In this document: positions 36,083-46,800 of the stretch, piece after piece
Layout of the letters: every line of letters begins with the position of its first letter
How positions within the stretch are numbered: position 1 is the first letter of the stretch
Assembly (NCBI GenBank): GCA_023433515.1
Contig: JAEZCN010000250.1
Coordinates: 16,741-80,740, forward strand
Length of the DNA stretch: 64,000 nucleotides
Source of the DNA: Pseudomonadota bacterium
GTDB taxonomy: Bacteria; Pseudomonadota; Gammaproteobacteria; Steroidobacterales; Steroidobacteraceae
Reading direction: 5' to 3'
Position numbers and translations under genes: made by a program
The notes under the pieces: model-generated
What the model saw: the letters and a program-made list of their open reading frames with translations, nothing else
Told to the model about the DNA's origin: nothing
Databases searched by the model: none

Positions 36083-39000
36083 ATGAAGCTCCCGCACCGG
36101 TCGCTCTGCTGCTCGCTATTCCTCCTCTCCCTGATCGGCACCGCGGCCGCCCGCGACGTCTGGGATGAACCCGCCTTCTCGACTCCCGCCACGCAATTGT
36201 TGCTGGCCGCGAGCGCGGTCAAACGCGAGCATGCGACGGACGTCGTCGTGCTGCTCGACGAGCGCAGCTTCGTATTCGACGCGCAGCACCGGCTCACGCG
36301 CACGAATCACCTCGTGTATCGCGTCGATTCGCCCGACGGAGTGACCCGCTGGGCGGCGAGCAGCGCGCGGTGGCAGCCCTGGCACCAGGCTCGCCCGACC
36401 ATTCGCGCGCGCGTGATCAGCGCGAACGGGCGCGAGCATCAGCTCGATCCGAAGCTGCTCAAGGATTCCGGCACGCGCAGCGGCGACAACCAGGTCTACG
36501 ATGACGACCACATCTACGAGGGCCCGCTGCCGGCGGTCGAAATCGGCGCGGTGGTCGAAGAGCAGATCGTGGTGCGCGACGAGCAGCCGTTCTTCGCCGC
36601 GGGTTCGGTCTTTCGCGAATACGTCGGCCGCCCGGTCCCCGTGCTCCGTACTCGCGTGGTGATCGATGCGCCCGAGGGCCTGCCGCTGCGCCGGCTCACG
36701 AGCCTGTTGCCGAACGCGCAGGCGACCGAGACGCGCACGGCCGGCCGCGTGCGCTGGACCTACGAGCTCGGCGAGCTCGAGCCGATCCGCGCGCTCGAGA
36801 CCCATCTCCCCCCGGAGACCCCGGCCTGGCCGAGCGTCGAATTCTCCTCGGCCGAATCCTGGGAGGCGGTGGTGGAGACTTATCGGGCGGCGACCGAAGC
36901 GCGCATTCGCACCGACGACGCACGCCCGCTGATCGCGGGGCTGCGCGCGCCGGTGCGCGGCGGCGCGGTGGGCAGCGGCAAGGCCGGCGCCGCGATCGGC
37001 GCGAAGCTCACCGGCGACCTGCCGAATTCGCCCACGCGCGAATACATCGCGAAGGTGGTCGAACGCCTGCACCGCGAGGTGCGTTACACGGGCGTCGAAT
37101 TCGGCGCCGCGCGGCTGATCCCGGAGTACCCGGCGGAAACGTTGCGCCGCAAGTTCGGCGACTGCAAGGACAAGTCGACCCTGCTGATCGCCGCGCTGCG
37201 CGCGTCGGGCATCGAGGCGTATCTCGCGCTGCTCGCGGCCGGCGACGACCAGGACGTTTCTCCCGATCTGCCGGGCCTCGGCATGTTCAACCACGCGATC
37301 GTCTATCTACCTGGCGCCGGTGAGGCCGGCTCGGACCTGTGGATAGACGCCACCGCCGAATATGCGCGCGTGGGAACGCTGCCCGTGGCGGCCTCCGACC
37401 GGCACGCGCTGATCGTGCGTTCCGGCGAGAAGGCGCTGACGCGCACGCCCGCGATGCGCTCCGCCGACAACCGCCAGCTCGAGACGCGCGAGTTCTTCCT
37501 GTCCGAATACGGCCCCGCGCGCGTGGTCGAGACCACCGAGACCCACGGAACCATCGAGAACGAATACCGGAACTGGTACGCGGGCGCGGACACGAAGGAG
37601 CGTCGCGACGACCTGGAGAGCTACGCGCGCCAGGCCTACCGGGCCAGGTCGCTCGTGAGCTTCGCGCACACGGCCAGCACCGATTTCTCGAAGCCATATT
37701 CGATGCGGCTCGAGATGAAGGATGCGCCGAGCGGCTACACGGATCTCGAGGCTGCCGCGGTGGGCGTGCGGGTCGCGAATCTCACGGCGCGGCTGCCGGA
37801 TTATTTCGACAAGCGGCTCGAGCTCGATTCGGACGAGGAAGCGGACAACCGGGCCGCCGACCTGGTGTTCGAGCCATTCGTCACCGAGTGGCGCTATCGC
37901 ATCCAGCCGCCACCCGGCTTTCAGCCGCGGCCGCTGCCAGCGAACGCGGTCATGAAGATGGGCCCGGCGCGGCTGACGTCGCAGTTCGAGGTGACGGCCG
38001 CCGGCATGGTGCTGGCCACCTGGCGCTTCGATACCGTCAAGGGTCGCTATTCGATGGGCGAGGCCAACGCGCTGGTGGCGGCGCTGCGCGAGCTCAATTC
38101 CGCCGAGACGCAGCTGATCTCTTTCGACCAGGTAGGCGTCGCGCTGCGCGCCGAAGGCGATTTCAAGGGTGCACTCGCGGCCAACGACGCGCTGGCCGCG
38201 AAACATCCGCGCAAGGCGGTGCACCGGCTGCGCAATGCATCGGCGTTGCTCGACGCCGGTCTCGGCACCCGCGCGCAGCGCGAGGCGCGTACCGCCACGC
38301 AACTCGAACCGGACTCCTCGCTCGCATGGAAAACCCTGGGCTGGATGCTGCAGCACGACGCGGTCGGCCGCCGCTTCGGCGCGGGCTTCGATCGCGCCGG
38401 CGCGCTCACCGCCTACCGCAAGGCGCGCGCCCTTGCACCCGACGACACTGACGTCATGGCGGATCACGCCGTGCTGCTCGAGCACGACGCGGACGGTGTG
38501 CGTTACTCCGAGCACGCGGATCTCGCCGCGGCGATAGACGTGTACCAGGCGCGCGCGAAGCTGCTCACCGGGGAAGACGCCGCGGACGACGACTACGCCA
38601 GCAACCTCTTCTATGCGCTGCTCTATTCGCGCCGCTTCACCGAGCTGCGCGAGGCGCTGCGACCGCGCTCGCCGAGCGTCACGCAGCGCGCCCTCATCCT
38701 CGCGACCATCGCCGCGGAGCATGGCGGCACGCGCGCGATCGAGATGTCGCGCACGCTGCTCAACAGCGAATCCGACCGCCGCGCCGCGCTGACGAGCGCC
38801 GGCAACTTCCTCACGCGGCTGCGCGAATATTCATCTGCCGCGGACCTCATCGAGGCCGGCGCGCGCGGCCAAACCACCACCGCCGCCAACACGCAGAGGA
38901 TCGCGTTGCTGCGCAAGACGCAGCGCATCGACGTCGCATCCATTTCCTCCACCGAACCACGGGGCGTGGTGCTGCGTTCGTTCGCGGAGATGCTCGCGGA

Positions 39001-40246
39001 AGACGGCGGCGCAGATCGACTGACGACACTGCTCAGCCGGCGATCGGCCGCACTCGACGGATTGCCGGTGTTCGAACGTGCGCAACGCGCATTGCTGGCG
39101 GGACTCGCGCGCCAGGACCTGCCCCGCGCCGTGGGCGCGGACCTGCTTTTCAGTAACGCGCGAATCAACGTCGACGGGGACGACGCGGGCGGTTACCGCG
39201 TGCAGCTGCGCTCGGGCGGCGAAACGCAGACGTTTTATGTGGTTTTCGAGGACGGGCAGTACCGGATTCTGACCGTCGCGCCGCTCGTCGGGCCGGTCGC
39301 GCTGCTGGCGCTCGAACGTCTCGAGGCGAACGACCTCGCCGGCGCGCGGCGCTGGCTCGACTGGGCGCGGCTCGACCTGCTTCCGGGTAGTTCGGAAGAT
39401 CCGCTCGAAGGGCCGGCCTTCGCGAGAGCGTGGACCATCGGCGCCGAGGCGGACATCGGCGAGGCGCGCGCGGCCACCGCCATGCTGCTGGCGGATTGCC
39501 TGCTTGCGGAGCAGGCGTTGCCGCTGCTCCTGACCGCGCGATCCACCGCGACCGAACCGGCGGCGAAGCTCAGTCTCGATCTCGCGCTTGCCAAGGTCCA
39601 CCTGGAACGCGGCGACTGGAAGGGGCTAGGCGAGGCCGGCACGCGGCTCTCGGCCGCGGTGCCGTCGTCGGCGCTCGCCTTCCGCTATCAGCAGTGGGCG
39701 CGCATCCGGCGCGGCGAGTGGGACGCCGTGACGGACGCGTCGCGCCTGCGGCTCGCGCGGCTGCCGGACGACTCCATCGCGCGCGAGATGCTCGTGCATC
39801 GCGCCGAGGCGCTGGGTCGGCACGTCGAGATCGCGCCGATCATCCAGCCGCTCATCGACAGCGGCCGCGCCAATGCGTCCGACTACAACCAGTATGCATG
39901 GACCTCGCTGCTGACCATGCCGGTGTCCGAGCAGGCCGTGGACGCCGCGCGCATGGCCTACGACGAAACACAGGGACGCAATTACGCGATCGCGCACACG
40001 CTGGCGTGTGTATATGCAGCCACCGGCCGGCCGCGCGAAGCGCGCGACCTGCTGCTGAAGGGGATGGACGCGTCGGGCACGCCCGACGACGCCGCGTGGT
40101 ACGGCTTCGGTCTCGTCGCCGAGGCGTACGGCGATCTCGAGTCCGCGCGCGACTACTACCGCCAGGTGCGGAAGCCGAAGAAGGGCCTAGTGCTCGCGAG
40201 CAGCGTCTACTCGCTCAGCCGGTCGCGCCTCGCCGCCCTCGAGTGA
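36083..40246 (+). CDS. Large secreted DUF3857-transglutaminase-TPR protein
   Basis: At 1387 residues this is the second-largest product. Signal peptide (SLCCSLFLLSLIGTAAA); DUF3857 beta domain (residues about 60-270); transglutaminase-like core with catalytic Cys in RRKFGDCKDKSTLL, His in MFNHAIVYL and Asp in LWIDATAEY; a second beta domain; then TPR-like helices from about residue 690 to the end (RNASALLDAGLGTRAQREAR, ALTAYRKARALAPDDTDVM). It should act in the periplasm or at the surface, perhaps on cell-wall peptides. Its length and single-gene setting are unusual; the 5' end has no clear partner. No frameshift is seen. Confidence 0.85.
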   Translation: MKLPHRSLCCSLFLLSLIGTAAARDVWDEPAFSTPATQLLLAASAVKREHATDVVVLLDERSFVFDAQHRLTRTNHLVYRVDSPDGVTRWAASSARWQPWHQARPTIRARVISANGREHQLDPKLLKDSGTRSGDNQVYDDDHIYEGPLPAVEIGAVVEEQIVVRDEQPFFAAGSVFREYVGRPVPVLRTRVVIDAPEGLPLRRLTSLLPNAQATETRTAGRVRWTYELGELEPIRALETHLPPETPAWPSVEFSSAESWEAVVETYRAATEARIRTDDARPLIAGLRAPVRGGAVGSGKAGAAIGAKLTGDLPNSPTREYIAKVVERLHREVRYTGVEFGAARLIPEYPAETLRRKFGDCKDKSTLLIAALRASGIEAYLALLAAGDDQDVSPDLPGLGMFNHAIVYLPGAGEAGSDLWIDATAEYARVGTLPVAASDRHALIVRSGEKALTRTPAMRSADNRQLETREFFLSEYGPARVVETTETHGTIENEYRNWYAGADTKERRDDLESYARQAYRARSLVSFAHTASTDFSKPYSMRLEMKDAPSGYTDLEAAAVGVRVANLTARLPDYFDKRLELDSDEEADNRAADLVFEPFVTEWRYRIQPPPGFQPRPLPANAVMKMGPARLTSQFEVTAAGMVLATWRFDTVKGRYSMGEANALVAALRELNSAETQLISFDQVGVALRAEGDFKGALAANDALAAKHPRKAVHRLRNASALLDAGLGTRAQREARTATQLEPDSSLAWKTLGWMLQHDAVGRRFGAGFDRAGALTAYRKARALAPDDTDVMADHAVLLEHDADGVRYSEHADLAAAIDVYQARAKLLTGEDAADDDYASNLFYALLYSRRFTELREALRPRSPSVTQRALILATIAAEHGGTRAIEMSRTLLNSESDRRAALTSAGNFLTRLREYSSAADLIEAGARGQTTTAANTQRIALLRKTQRIDVASISSTEPRGVVLRSFAEMLAEDGGADRLTTLLSRRSAALDGLPVFERAQRALLAGLARQDLPRAVGADLLFSNARINVDGDDAGGYRVQLRSGGETQTFYVVFEDGQYRILTVAPLVGPVALLALERLEANDLAGARRWLDWARLDLLPGSSEDPLEGPAFARAWTIGAEADIGEARAATAMLLADCLLAEQALPLLLTARSTATEPAAKLSLDLALAKVHLERGDWKGLGEAGTRLSAAVPSSALAFRYQQWARIRRGEWDAVTDASRLRLARLPDDSIAREMLVHRAEALGRHVEIAPIIQPLIDSGRANASDYNQYAWTSLLTMPVSEQAVDAARMAYDETQGRNYAIAHTLACVYAATGRPREARDLLLKGMDASGTPDDAAWYGFGLVAEAYGDLESARDYYRQVRKPKKGLVLASSVYSLSRSRLAALE

Positions 40247-40249
40247 CTC

Positions 40250-40285
40250 TTGCCGGGTTGCGGCGCCAGGCACCGCATCCGGCAA
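40250..40285. repeat. REP-like palindrome with GGTGCC core (relative of 25630-25661)
   Basis: TTGCCGG at 40250-40256 and CCGGCAA at 40279-40285 form the outer arms, with the core GCGCCAGGCACC between them. It lies between the convergent transglutaminase and YjdF-like genes and may act as a bidirectional stop. Confidence 0.75.
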
Positions 40286-40288
40286 ATC

Positions 40289-40978
40289 TCATCCCGGGAT
40301 TTCCGTGCCGGGCACGGGCGCTTCGCCGAGGGGCTGGCGGCGTTTCACGCGAATGCTTTCGGCCCACTCGCGCGCGAAGTCGCGCTGCATGTTGCGGTTG
40401 ACGAGCGCGGTGATGGTCATCGCGATCAGCGCGCCGAGCGAGGCGAGCGCCATGTCCTTGTGCGCGTCCCACACGTCGCCCTGCGTGCCGAGATAGGCCG
40501 CGCCGAGCTCACCGCCGACGAGCTCCGCGGCGGCCCACTCGATGAGCTCGTAGAGCATCGACGTCGACATCGTGAGATCGAGCGGCAGGAAGTAACCCCA
40601 GAAGCCGCGCACGTTGCCGATGCGCAGGAACATCTCGCGGATCGGATACGCGAGCAGCAGGCCGTAGAGAAAATGCACCAGGCGGTCGAAGTGATTTCGC
40701 CCGCCTTCGAAGATCGGGAGCCACTCCTGGTACGGCACCAGCGCGTAGGTGTAATGCGAGCCGATCGTATGCAGCATCAGGAAGACGAAGATGCACGTGT
40801 ACGAGATTCGCGAGAGCGGAAACGCCTTGTACGTGCCGATCAGCAACCCGAGGGCGAGCAGGACGAGCACGTTCTCGAGGATCCAGTCCTTGCGGTCATG
40901 GGGATCGATCGCGAGCACCACCCACCACACCGCATACACACCGAGCAACGTCAACAGGTAGACCTTACGTGACAGCAC
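40289..40978 (-). CDS. YjdF-like membrane protein (DUF2238)
   Basis: A 229-residue, six-helix membrane protein with the family blocks HYTYALVPYQEW, FDRLVHFLYGLLLAYPIREM and LYELIEWAAAELVGGELG, TQGDVWDAHKDM. The GTG start at 40978 has a GGAG SD and lies inside the AGCS gene (14-nt overlap), so the two are translationally coupled. A role in metal or amino-acid transport is guessed from this pairing only. Confidence 0.8.
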   Translation of the reverse strand: MLSRKVYLLTLLGVYAVWWVVLAIDPHDRKDWILENVLVLLALGLLIGTYKAFPLSRISYTCIFVFLMLHTIGSHYTYALVPYQEWLPIFEGGRNHFDRLVHFLYGLLLAYPIREMFLRIGNVRGFWGYFLPLDLTMSTSMLYELIEWAAAELVGGELGAAYLGTQGDVWDAHKDMALASLGALIAMTITALVNRNMQRDFAREWAESIRVKRRQPLGEAPVPGTEIPG

Positions 40979-42395
40979 CGTTCTCCTCCGACTCGTTCTC
41001 GAGCACCACGCGACGCCAATAGCCTGCCAGATCGGCACGCAGCTCCGGCAGGAACAGGTAGACGGCGATCAGGTTGGGTATCGCCATGCAGAAATTGAGC
41101 GGGTCCGCGATGTTGACCACCTGCGTGATGTCGAGCGTCGTGGCCAACGACAACATCACGCACAGGAACAGGCGGTACGAATAACGCGCGTTGCGGGTCT
41201 CGCCGAACAACCAGGTCCACGCGGTCTCGCCGTAGTAGCCCCAGGTGATGACGGTCGAGAGCGCGAACAGGACCGCGGCCAGGGCGAGCACCGCGGGAAA
41301 CCACGACACGACCGTGCCGAACGCGGCCGACGCGAGCGCGATGTCCTTCGCGCTGCTCGTCTCCAGCGCGCCGCTGATGACGATGACCAGCGCGGTGATC
41401 AGGCACATGACGACCGTGTCGAGGAACGGCTCGATGAGTGCCGCGAAACCCTGCGACATCGGTTCGCTCGTGCGCACCGTCGCGTGCGCCATGGGCGCCG
41501 AGCCGATGCCGGCCTCGTTGGAAAACGCCGCGCGCCGGATTCCCTGGATCAACGCGCCGAGCGCGCCGCCGGCCACCGCGTCCGTCGAGAACGCCTCGGT
41601 GAGGATGCGGTACAACCCGTGCGGAATGCGCTCGACGTTCGCGCCCAGCACCACGAGACAGGCGACGAAATACAGAACGCACATCAGCGGCACGAGCTTG
41701 TCGGTCCAGCTCGCGATGCGCTTCATGCCGCCGAAGAGGATGATGCCTATCCACACCGCGATCGCGACACCGAACACGAACGCATGTTCGAAGCCGGTCA
41801 CCGCGCGGAACTGCGAGTAAGCCTGGTTGACCTGGAACACGGTCAGCGACGCGCCCACCGTCGCCACGCAGAAGAACGCGGCGAGGAACTTGCCGATCTT
41901 CGGCATGCCGACGCGGCCCAATGCGATCGGTACGTAATGCATCGCGCCGCCGGTCACCGTGCCGTCCGCGCGGATCACGCGGTATTTCGTGGCGAGCGCG
42001 ACCTCCGCGAACTTCAGGCTCATGCCGAGGAAACCCGCGACGCACATCCAGAACGCGGCGCCGGGACCGCCCACCGCCACGGCGAACGCGACTCCCGCGA
42101 TGTTGCCGAGACCGATGGTCCCCGATACCGCCGCGCTGAACGCCTGAAACGGAGTGGTCTCGCCGGCAAGGTCGCGGCTCGAAAATTCTCCGCGCAGCAC
42201 GCGCAGCGCGTGACTGAAGCCGCGCAGGTTCACGAAGCGGAAGTAGATGGTCGCGACGATGCTGCCGGCGACGAGCCACGCGAGGATCAGCGGAATCTCC
42301 GCTACGTCGCCGACTGGAACGGCGTAGAAGATCACCTTGCCGAGCCAGTCGGCCACGGGCGCCAACCACGAATTAATGGTCTGGTCGAGATTCAT
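40965..42395 (-). CDS. AGCS-family alanine/glycine:cation symporter
   Basis: A 476-residue, about 11-helix transporter. Family blocks include ETTPFQAFSAAVSGTIGLGNIAGVA, GGPGAAFWMCVAGFLGMSLKFAEV, RRAAFSNEAGIGSAPMAHAT and WGYYGETAWTWLFG. It imports small neutral amino acids with Na+ or H+. The start is placed at ATG 42395 by alignment; ATG 42416 would add 7 residues. Its end overlaps the YjdF-like gene. Confidence 0.92.
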   Translation of the reverse strand: MNLDQTINSWLAPVADWLGKVIFYAVPVGDVAEIPLILAWLVAGSIVATIYFRFVNLRGFSHALRVLRGEFSSRDLAGETTPFQAFSAAVSGTIGLGNIAGVAFAVAVGGPGAAFWMCVAGFLGMSLKFAEVALATKYRVIRADGTVTGGAMHYVPIALGRVGMPKIGKFLAAFFCVATVGASLTVFQVNQAYSQFRAVTGFEHAFVFGVAIAVWIGIILFGGMKRIASWTDKLVPLMCVLYFVACLVVLGANVERIPHGLYRILTEAFSTDAVAGGALGALIQGIRRAAFSNEAGIGSAPMAHATVRTSEPMSQGFAALIEPFLDTVVMCLITALVIVISGALETSSAKDIALASAAFGTVVSWFPAVLALAAVLFALSTVITWGYYGETAWTWLFGETRNARYSYRLFLCVMLSLATTLDITQVVNIADPLNFCMAIPNLIAVYLFLPELRADLAGYWRRVVLENESEENGAVT

Positions 42396-42546
42396 TCCCG
42401 GCGGATTATGGTTCATCCCATCGCACCGCAATGGAGATATTCGCGCCCGGAACGCGGTTATTCGCGATTACCACGTTCCACCTATTGCGAACGCGACGCG
42501 GCCGTTCCAACCTGTTCGCGGGATGGATGGTGAACGAGGTCGTACG

Positions 42547-42954
42547 ATGATCCTGCGGGGTCGCCTGTTCGGGTTCGTGCTTTGTTCCCTGGTGGCCGCT
42601 GCGGCGGCGCGCGCCGGCGACGACGCGCACGAGCGCCCGACCGGAACCCAGGCGCCGCTCGAAATTCCTCACACGGCCGAGCTCGACCTCGCGCTATTCG
42701 CGAAGAAGCGCAACCGCAGGCCTAACAACATCGAGAATCACCAGTTCCTCGACCTGGTCGCCGGACTCGAACCCGTCGTCTGGCCGAAGAACACCGACAT
42801 GCGATCGCGCATCGTCACGCCGCAACTGCGCAACACGCCGCTCGTCGGCTGGATCGCCGAGAATCTCTATCGCAGCAAGAAAGACAACGGCTGGTGTCTG
42901 GAGGTCGATCCGGGCGAAGGCGAGTACGTCGTCTTCTACCGGTTGAATCTCTGA
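42547..42954 (+). CDS. Secreted hypothetical protein (135 aa)
   Basis: Signal peptide (LFGFVLCSLVAAAAARA), then a basic soluble domain with LALFAKKRNRRPNNIENHQF, LRNTPLVGWIAENLYRSKKD and GEGEYVVFYRLNL at the end. No family is recognised. It stands alone; the gene at 43039 follows on the opposite strand. Confidence 0.6.
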   Translation: MILRGRLFGFVLCSLVAAAAARAGDDAHERPTGTQAPLEIPHTAELDLALFAKKRNRRPNNIENHQFLDLVAGLEPVVWPKNTDMRSRIVTPQLRNTPLVGWIAENLYRSKKDNGWCLEVDPGEGEYVVFYRLNL

Positions 42955-43000
42955 CTTCCGCCAGCCGCGGGCATTCCCGCAGCGGAAGTGATAGCCCGAG

Positions 43001-43040
43001 GTCTGTCCCCTTTTGCCAGGAAACGGGGAATGTCCCCATT
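43001..43040. repeat. Single REP-like unit related to the 10060-10180 pair
   Basis: Read on the minus strand, this unit has the GGGGACATTCCCC hairpin, GTTTCC, then CAAAAGGGGACAGAC, matching the arms at 10060-10180 along about 40 nt. It ends on the stop codon of the 43039-43515 gene. Confidence 0.85.
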
Positions 43041-43515
43041 ACGGCCCTATCCACTTCACGGGGTCGCGGCTGCGCGCGCCGTGCTCCAGTAGCCACGTAT
43101 AAACGGCTTCGGTCTGTTTGGTATCGATCCACGAATTGTCGTGGATGAACAGCGCCGCGACGCGGTTGTCGTCGAAGATCTGCACCTGGCTGTATTTGCC
43201 CATGTGTTGCAGCGCCACGCCGTCGATGTTGGTCATCGTGAGCTGCAGCTCGGAGATCAGGAACCCTTCCTCGAGACTGAACAGGTTCAGGTCGTGCTCG
43301 GTCTGCACGTACACGCAATCGAAGAAGTCCGGCGGATCGTCGGTCTCGACGATCGCGGCCTTGCACTGCTTGCGCACCGCGACGTTCGCCGGTGTGATGC
43401 CGGCCGATTCGAGCATGCGATCGTCCTGCACGGCCGCCTGGACTTCGCGGTAGTTCGATCCGGTGGCGACGGCCGAGGCCAGTGCGACGACGATGAGTAC
43501 GGCGAGTGCACGCAT
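43039..43515 (-). CDS. Secreted hypothetical protein (158 aa)
   Basis: A short hydrophobic N-terminus (LAVLIVVALASAVATG) may be a signal peptide or anchor. The domain contains RKQCKAAIVETDDPPDFFDC (two cysteines), EEGFLISELQLTMTNIDG and KWIGP at the end. No family is recognised. A REP unit overlaps its stop codon. Confidence 0.55.
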   Translation of the reverse strand: MRALAVLIVVALASAVATGSNYREVQAAVQDDRMLESAGITPANVAVRKQCKAAIVETDDPPDFFDCVYVQTEHDLNLFSLEEGFLISELQLTMTNIDGVALQHMGKYSQVQIFDDNRVAALFIHDNSWIDTKQTEAVYTWLLEHGARSRDPVKWIGP

Positions 43516-43857
43516 GCGCGCACTCTAGGTTGCATGCGCCCTCGCGGGTGTCAGCGGACTCCGTCTGAACGGCAGGCTTGTTCCCACCCGGCCGGGCAAA
43601 AAAAACGCGTGCAGGCCCTTCCGTTCCTGCACGCGTCCGTCCAGCAAAAAGTCTCACGAGGGGGAGGAGAACATTCCGCAGACGATCTAGATAAAGCAAT
43701 CGCCGTGCCAACTCCGAAAACGGCGGTTCGGGACGGCTGCCCAGCCGAATTCGCGATTTAACCGGCCTGTTACAGCCCGGCGTTCCCATCAGGAGTGCAC
43801 GTGACCCGAAATCGCTTCAGTGCGGTGCAGCGGCGGCGTACGCACCTGGGGGATGGC
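43516..43857. other. Noncoding gap with a minus-strand terminator
   Basis: The 342-nt gap holds no plausible ORF. The hairpin CGCGTGCAGG/CCTGCACGCG at 43606-43635 has an eight-A run on its left (43598-43605), so it terminates minus-strand transcripts from the DUF11 gene, leaving a 3' UTR of about 220 nt. The rest contains no obvious signal. Confidence 0.7.
43598..43636 (-). terminator. Terminator of the DUF11 gene operon
   Basis: 10-bp perfect stem with a 10-nt loop; on the minus strand it is followed by eight T. Confidence 0.8.
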
Positions 43858-46800
43858 CTAGTTGATGCGCACCCGGAACCGGATCGTGAAGCCCGGGTTG
43901 CCGCCCGCGGCCCCGTTCATCGAGCCTCCGGGCGCGATACGGACGGCCCGGACGAGCGGGTCGTAACCGTCGGCGTTCGGCGCGGGCGCGTGGTTCCAGG
44001 GGCCGGCCGGGCCGACCGCGGAGTACGTGACATGGGTCGCGTAGTTGTAGGTGAGCCCGCTCGGCGTCGCACCGTTCGTGAACGTGACGGGATTACCCAG
44101 GGAAGTGCCCACGTACATCACGGCATCCGCCGGAATGGAATCCGTGATCACGAGCGTGTTGGCATCGACGGCGCCAGGCCCACTGTTCGAGGCCTGGATC
44201 TCGTATTCCACGACCGCCTGCGGAATGCGCTTCGGGTTGGACGTGCTGACCGGATCCGAGATCACACGCGAAATCTTGAGAATGGTCAGGGACGGCCGCG
44301 GGATCTCGACGACGAAGCTGCCGACGCCCAGGTCGGAAACCAGGTTCTCGATGCCTTCCCGCGCCGTGACGTTCACGGTCCAGCCACCCTCCGGCGCATT
44401 CGCCGGCAGCGTGAATGCGTATTCGAAAGTGCACAGTGCCGAGGTCGTGGAGCTGCAGGTCGCGGGCGAGCCGCTGCCGCCCTGCACCACCGGCATCCCG
44501 GTGGACGGCAACACGACGGTGCCCGACGGATTCGAGATGCTGATGTTCGCATCCCGGATGTCGAAGCCGCCGAACGGATCGCTCACGACAGTGCGCACGT
44601 GGACGGTCGAGCCGGGAGCGAAGGTGTCGGTAGCGACTCCCCCGGAAAACGCCTGGTTGTAGGCCGTCACGCTGTCGACGTTGATGACCGTCGCGCTGTT
44701 GAGTTCGACGCGCGAGTAGTTAGTTCCGCTGTGCGGCACGAGACTGACGGAACGCGTGCCGCTGCCGCTGCTTTCGTTCTCGACTTCGAGCGTGAACCTC
44801 GATCCCGCCGGGACCGTCACCCCCGCCGTGTTCAGCACGAAGGTCCGCATCGTCGTCCCGGACGTGAACGTCACGTCGTCCGTGGCGATGAAGCCCGTCA
44901 CCGAATTCCGCAGCGTCACGCGTACGGTACGGGAGTTGCTCGTGGAGCCGGAACGTGAGAGCAACAGGTGCACGTTGAACTGCCCGGGATTCAACGTGAG
45001 CGCCGTCTGCAGCGCGGGCTCGAGCTCGAAGGTCCGCGATGCGCCCTCGTTCAAGTTGATCGCGGCGTGGCTCCCCGAAGGACGCCTTCGCGAAAGATCG
45101 TCCGAATCGCGCAGGTAGAGCTGCTTGGTGCCTTCACCCGCGATCTGCGACGGCGCGACGAGCACGGTCGGCGCCGCGGGCGTCGCACCGGGACCGTTCG
45201 GGTTGTCCACGGTCGCCGTGTTGTCGATCGCGGTGTTGGGGTCGACGTCCTCGACCGTGACGTCGAACACCACGGTCACTGAACCGTTCGCGGGAATCGA
45301 TATGCCCGATACCGTGAGCTCGCCATGGCCGTTGGCGCCAGCGGGCGCCGGCGAAAAGGCAGTCGTCGCGCCGTCGGGAACGGAGACGAAGCCCTCCCAG
45401 GCCGTGTTCGCCGGGACGCTGTCGGTCAGCGTCACGTTGACCGCGGGCTGTCCCGCGGATTCGATGATCGTCACCGTGTAGCGCAGCGTGTCGCCCGGAT
45501 TCGCCTCGCCGCCATTGACGTCGAGCACCGTCTTCGTCGACGTGGAGAGGATGGGGCCGAGCACGACGGTCGCGTCGGAAGCGGTGTTGTCGTCGGTGTC
45601 GAAGTCGAAGCTCGGCGTGCTCACGGTCACGGTGTTCGTCACGCCCGGCACCGCGGGGCCGGTGACGTTCACGACGATACTGAGTGGCGGCAGCGAACTA
45701 CCGGCATCGATCGTCGGCGCGTGAGTACAGGTCACCGTCTGGCCGGCGTTCGTGCAGTTCCAGCCCGTGCCCGTGAACGAGTTGTAGGTCAGCCCGGCGG
45801 GCAACACGTCGGTCACCGTGACGGTGTTGTCCTCGCGTTCGAATCCGGGCGCGTTGGAGACCACGACGGTGTAGGTGCCGGTCGAGCCCGCCGTGAAGTT
45901 CCCGGCATGCGACACGGCCGCCGAGAGATTCACGGCCGGGTCCGACGTGGCGCTCACGATCTGCGCCATGAGCAGCACGAGGTCGGCGCCCGCGGAGTAG
46001 ATGGTCGTGGCGCTGGTCTGTCCCGGTGACAGCATCGAGCCGACCTCGTACTGGTCGACGTCGATGCCGTAACTCGTGACGACGTTCTGCGTGCTGATCG
46101 TGCCGTCGAACTGCTGCGTGGCGGGAACGCTGCCCGTCGGAACCAGGTTGTCGTCGAGCAACGTGCCGTTGAAGCGCAGCGCCTCGCTGAAGCCGCCCGA
46201 CGAGTCGGAGTTCTGCGGATCGCCCTCGAGCGTGAACACCGCGACGCGACCGTCGATGTTCGACGCGGGCACGCGGAACCCGTCGGGCGTCAGCGCGACC
46301 TGGCTGCCGTAGAAATAGTCGAGGCCGTCGAAAATGTTGATCGCGCGCAGCCGTTCGCCCGCACCCTGGTAGATCACGACCAGCGCCCATCCGCCGACGA
46401 CGGCCTGCGAGCCGCAATGCGGATTGCCGGTGTGCACCGTGAGACCGCCGAACGTGTAGCTGCCGTTGCCGGACACGAGGTTGGTGACCACCGCGAATCC
46501 GCCGAAGAAGGGAAAGTCGGTGCCGTTGTCGAAGGTTCGCGAGAACGTGCGCGTCGCGTTGACGACGTTGCCGTTCAACGTCACCGACGTGTCGAACGAG
46601 CCGCTGCCGGTCCACGAGCCGCCCCAGTACAGATAGGCCGCGCGCACCGTGCGCCCGGCCGGGATGCCCGACAGGGTCTGCGTGCTGGTGGAATTGAGAT
46701 TGCAGGGCGAACCGGTGTTGGGCGAATTGCGCAGCGATCCGCCCGTCGTCACGAAGTTGATGTTGCCGGTGTCGCGCGCGTAACGGGTGATGGCCTGCGC

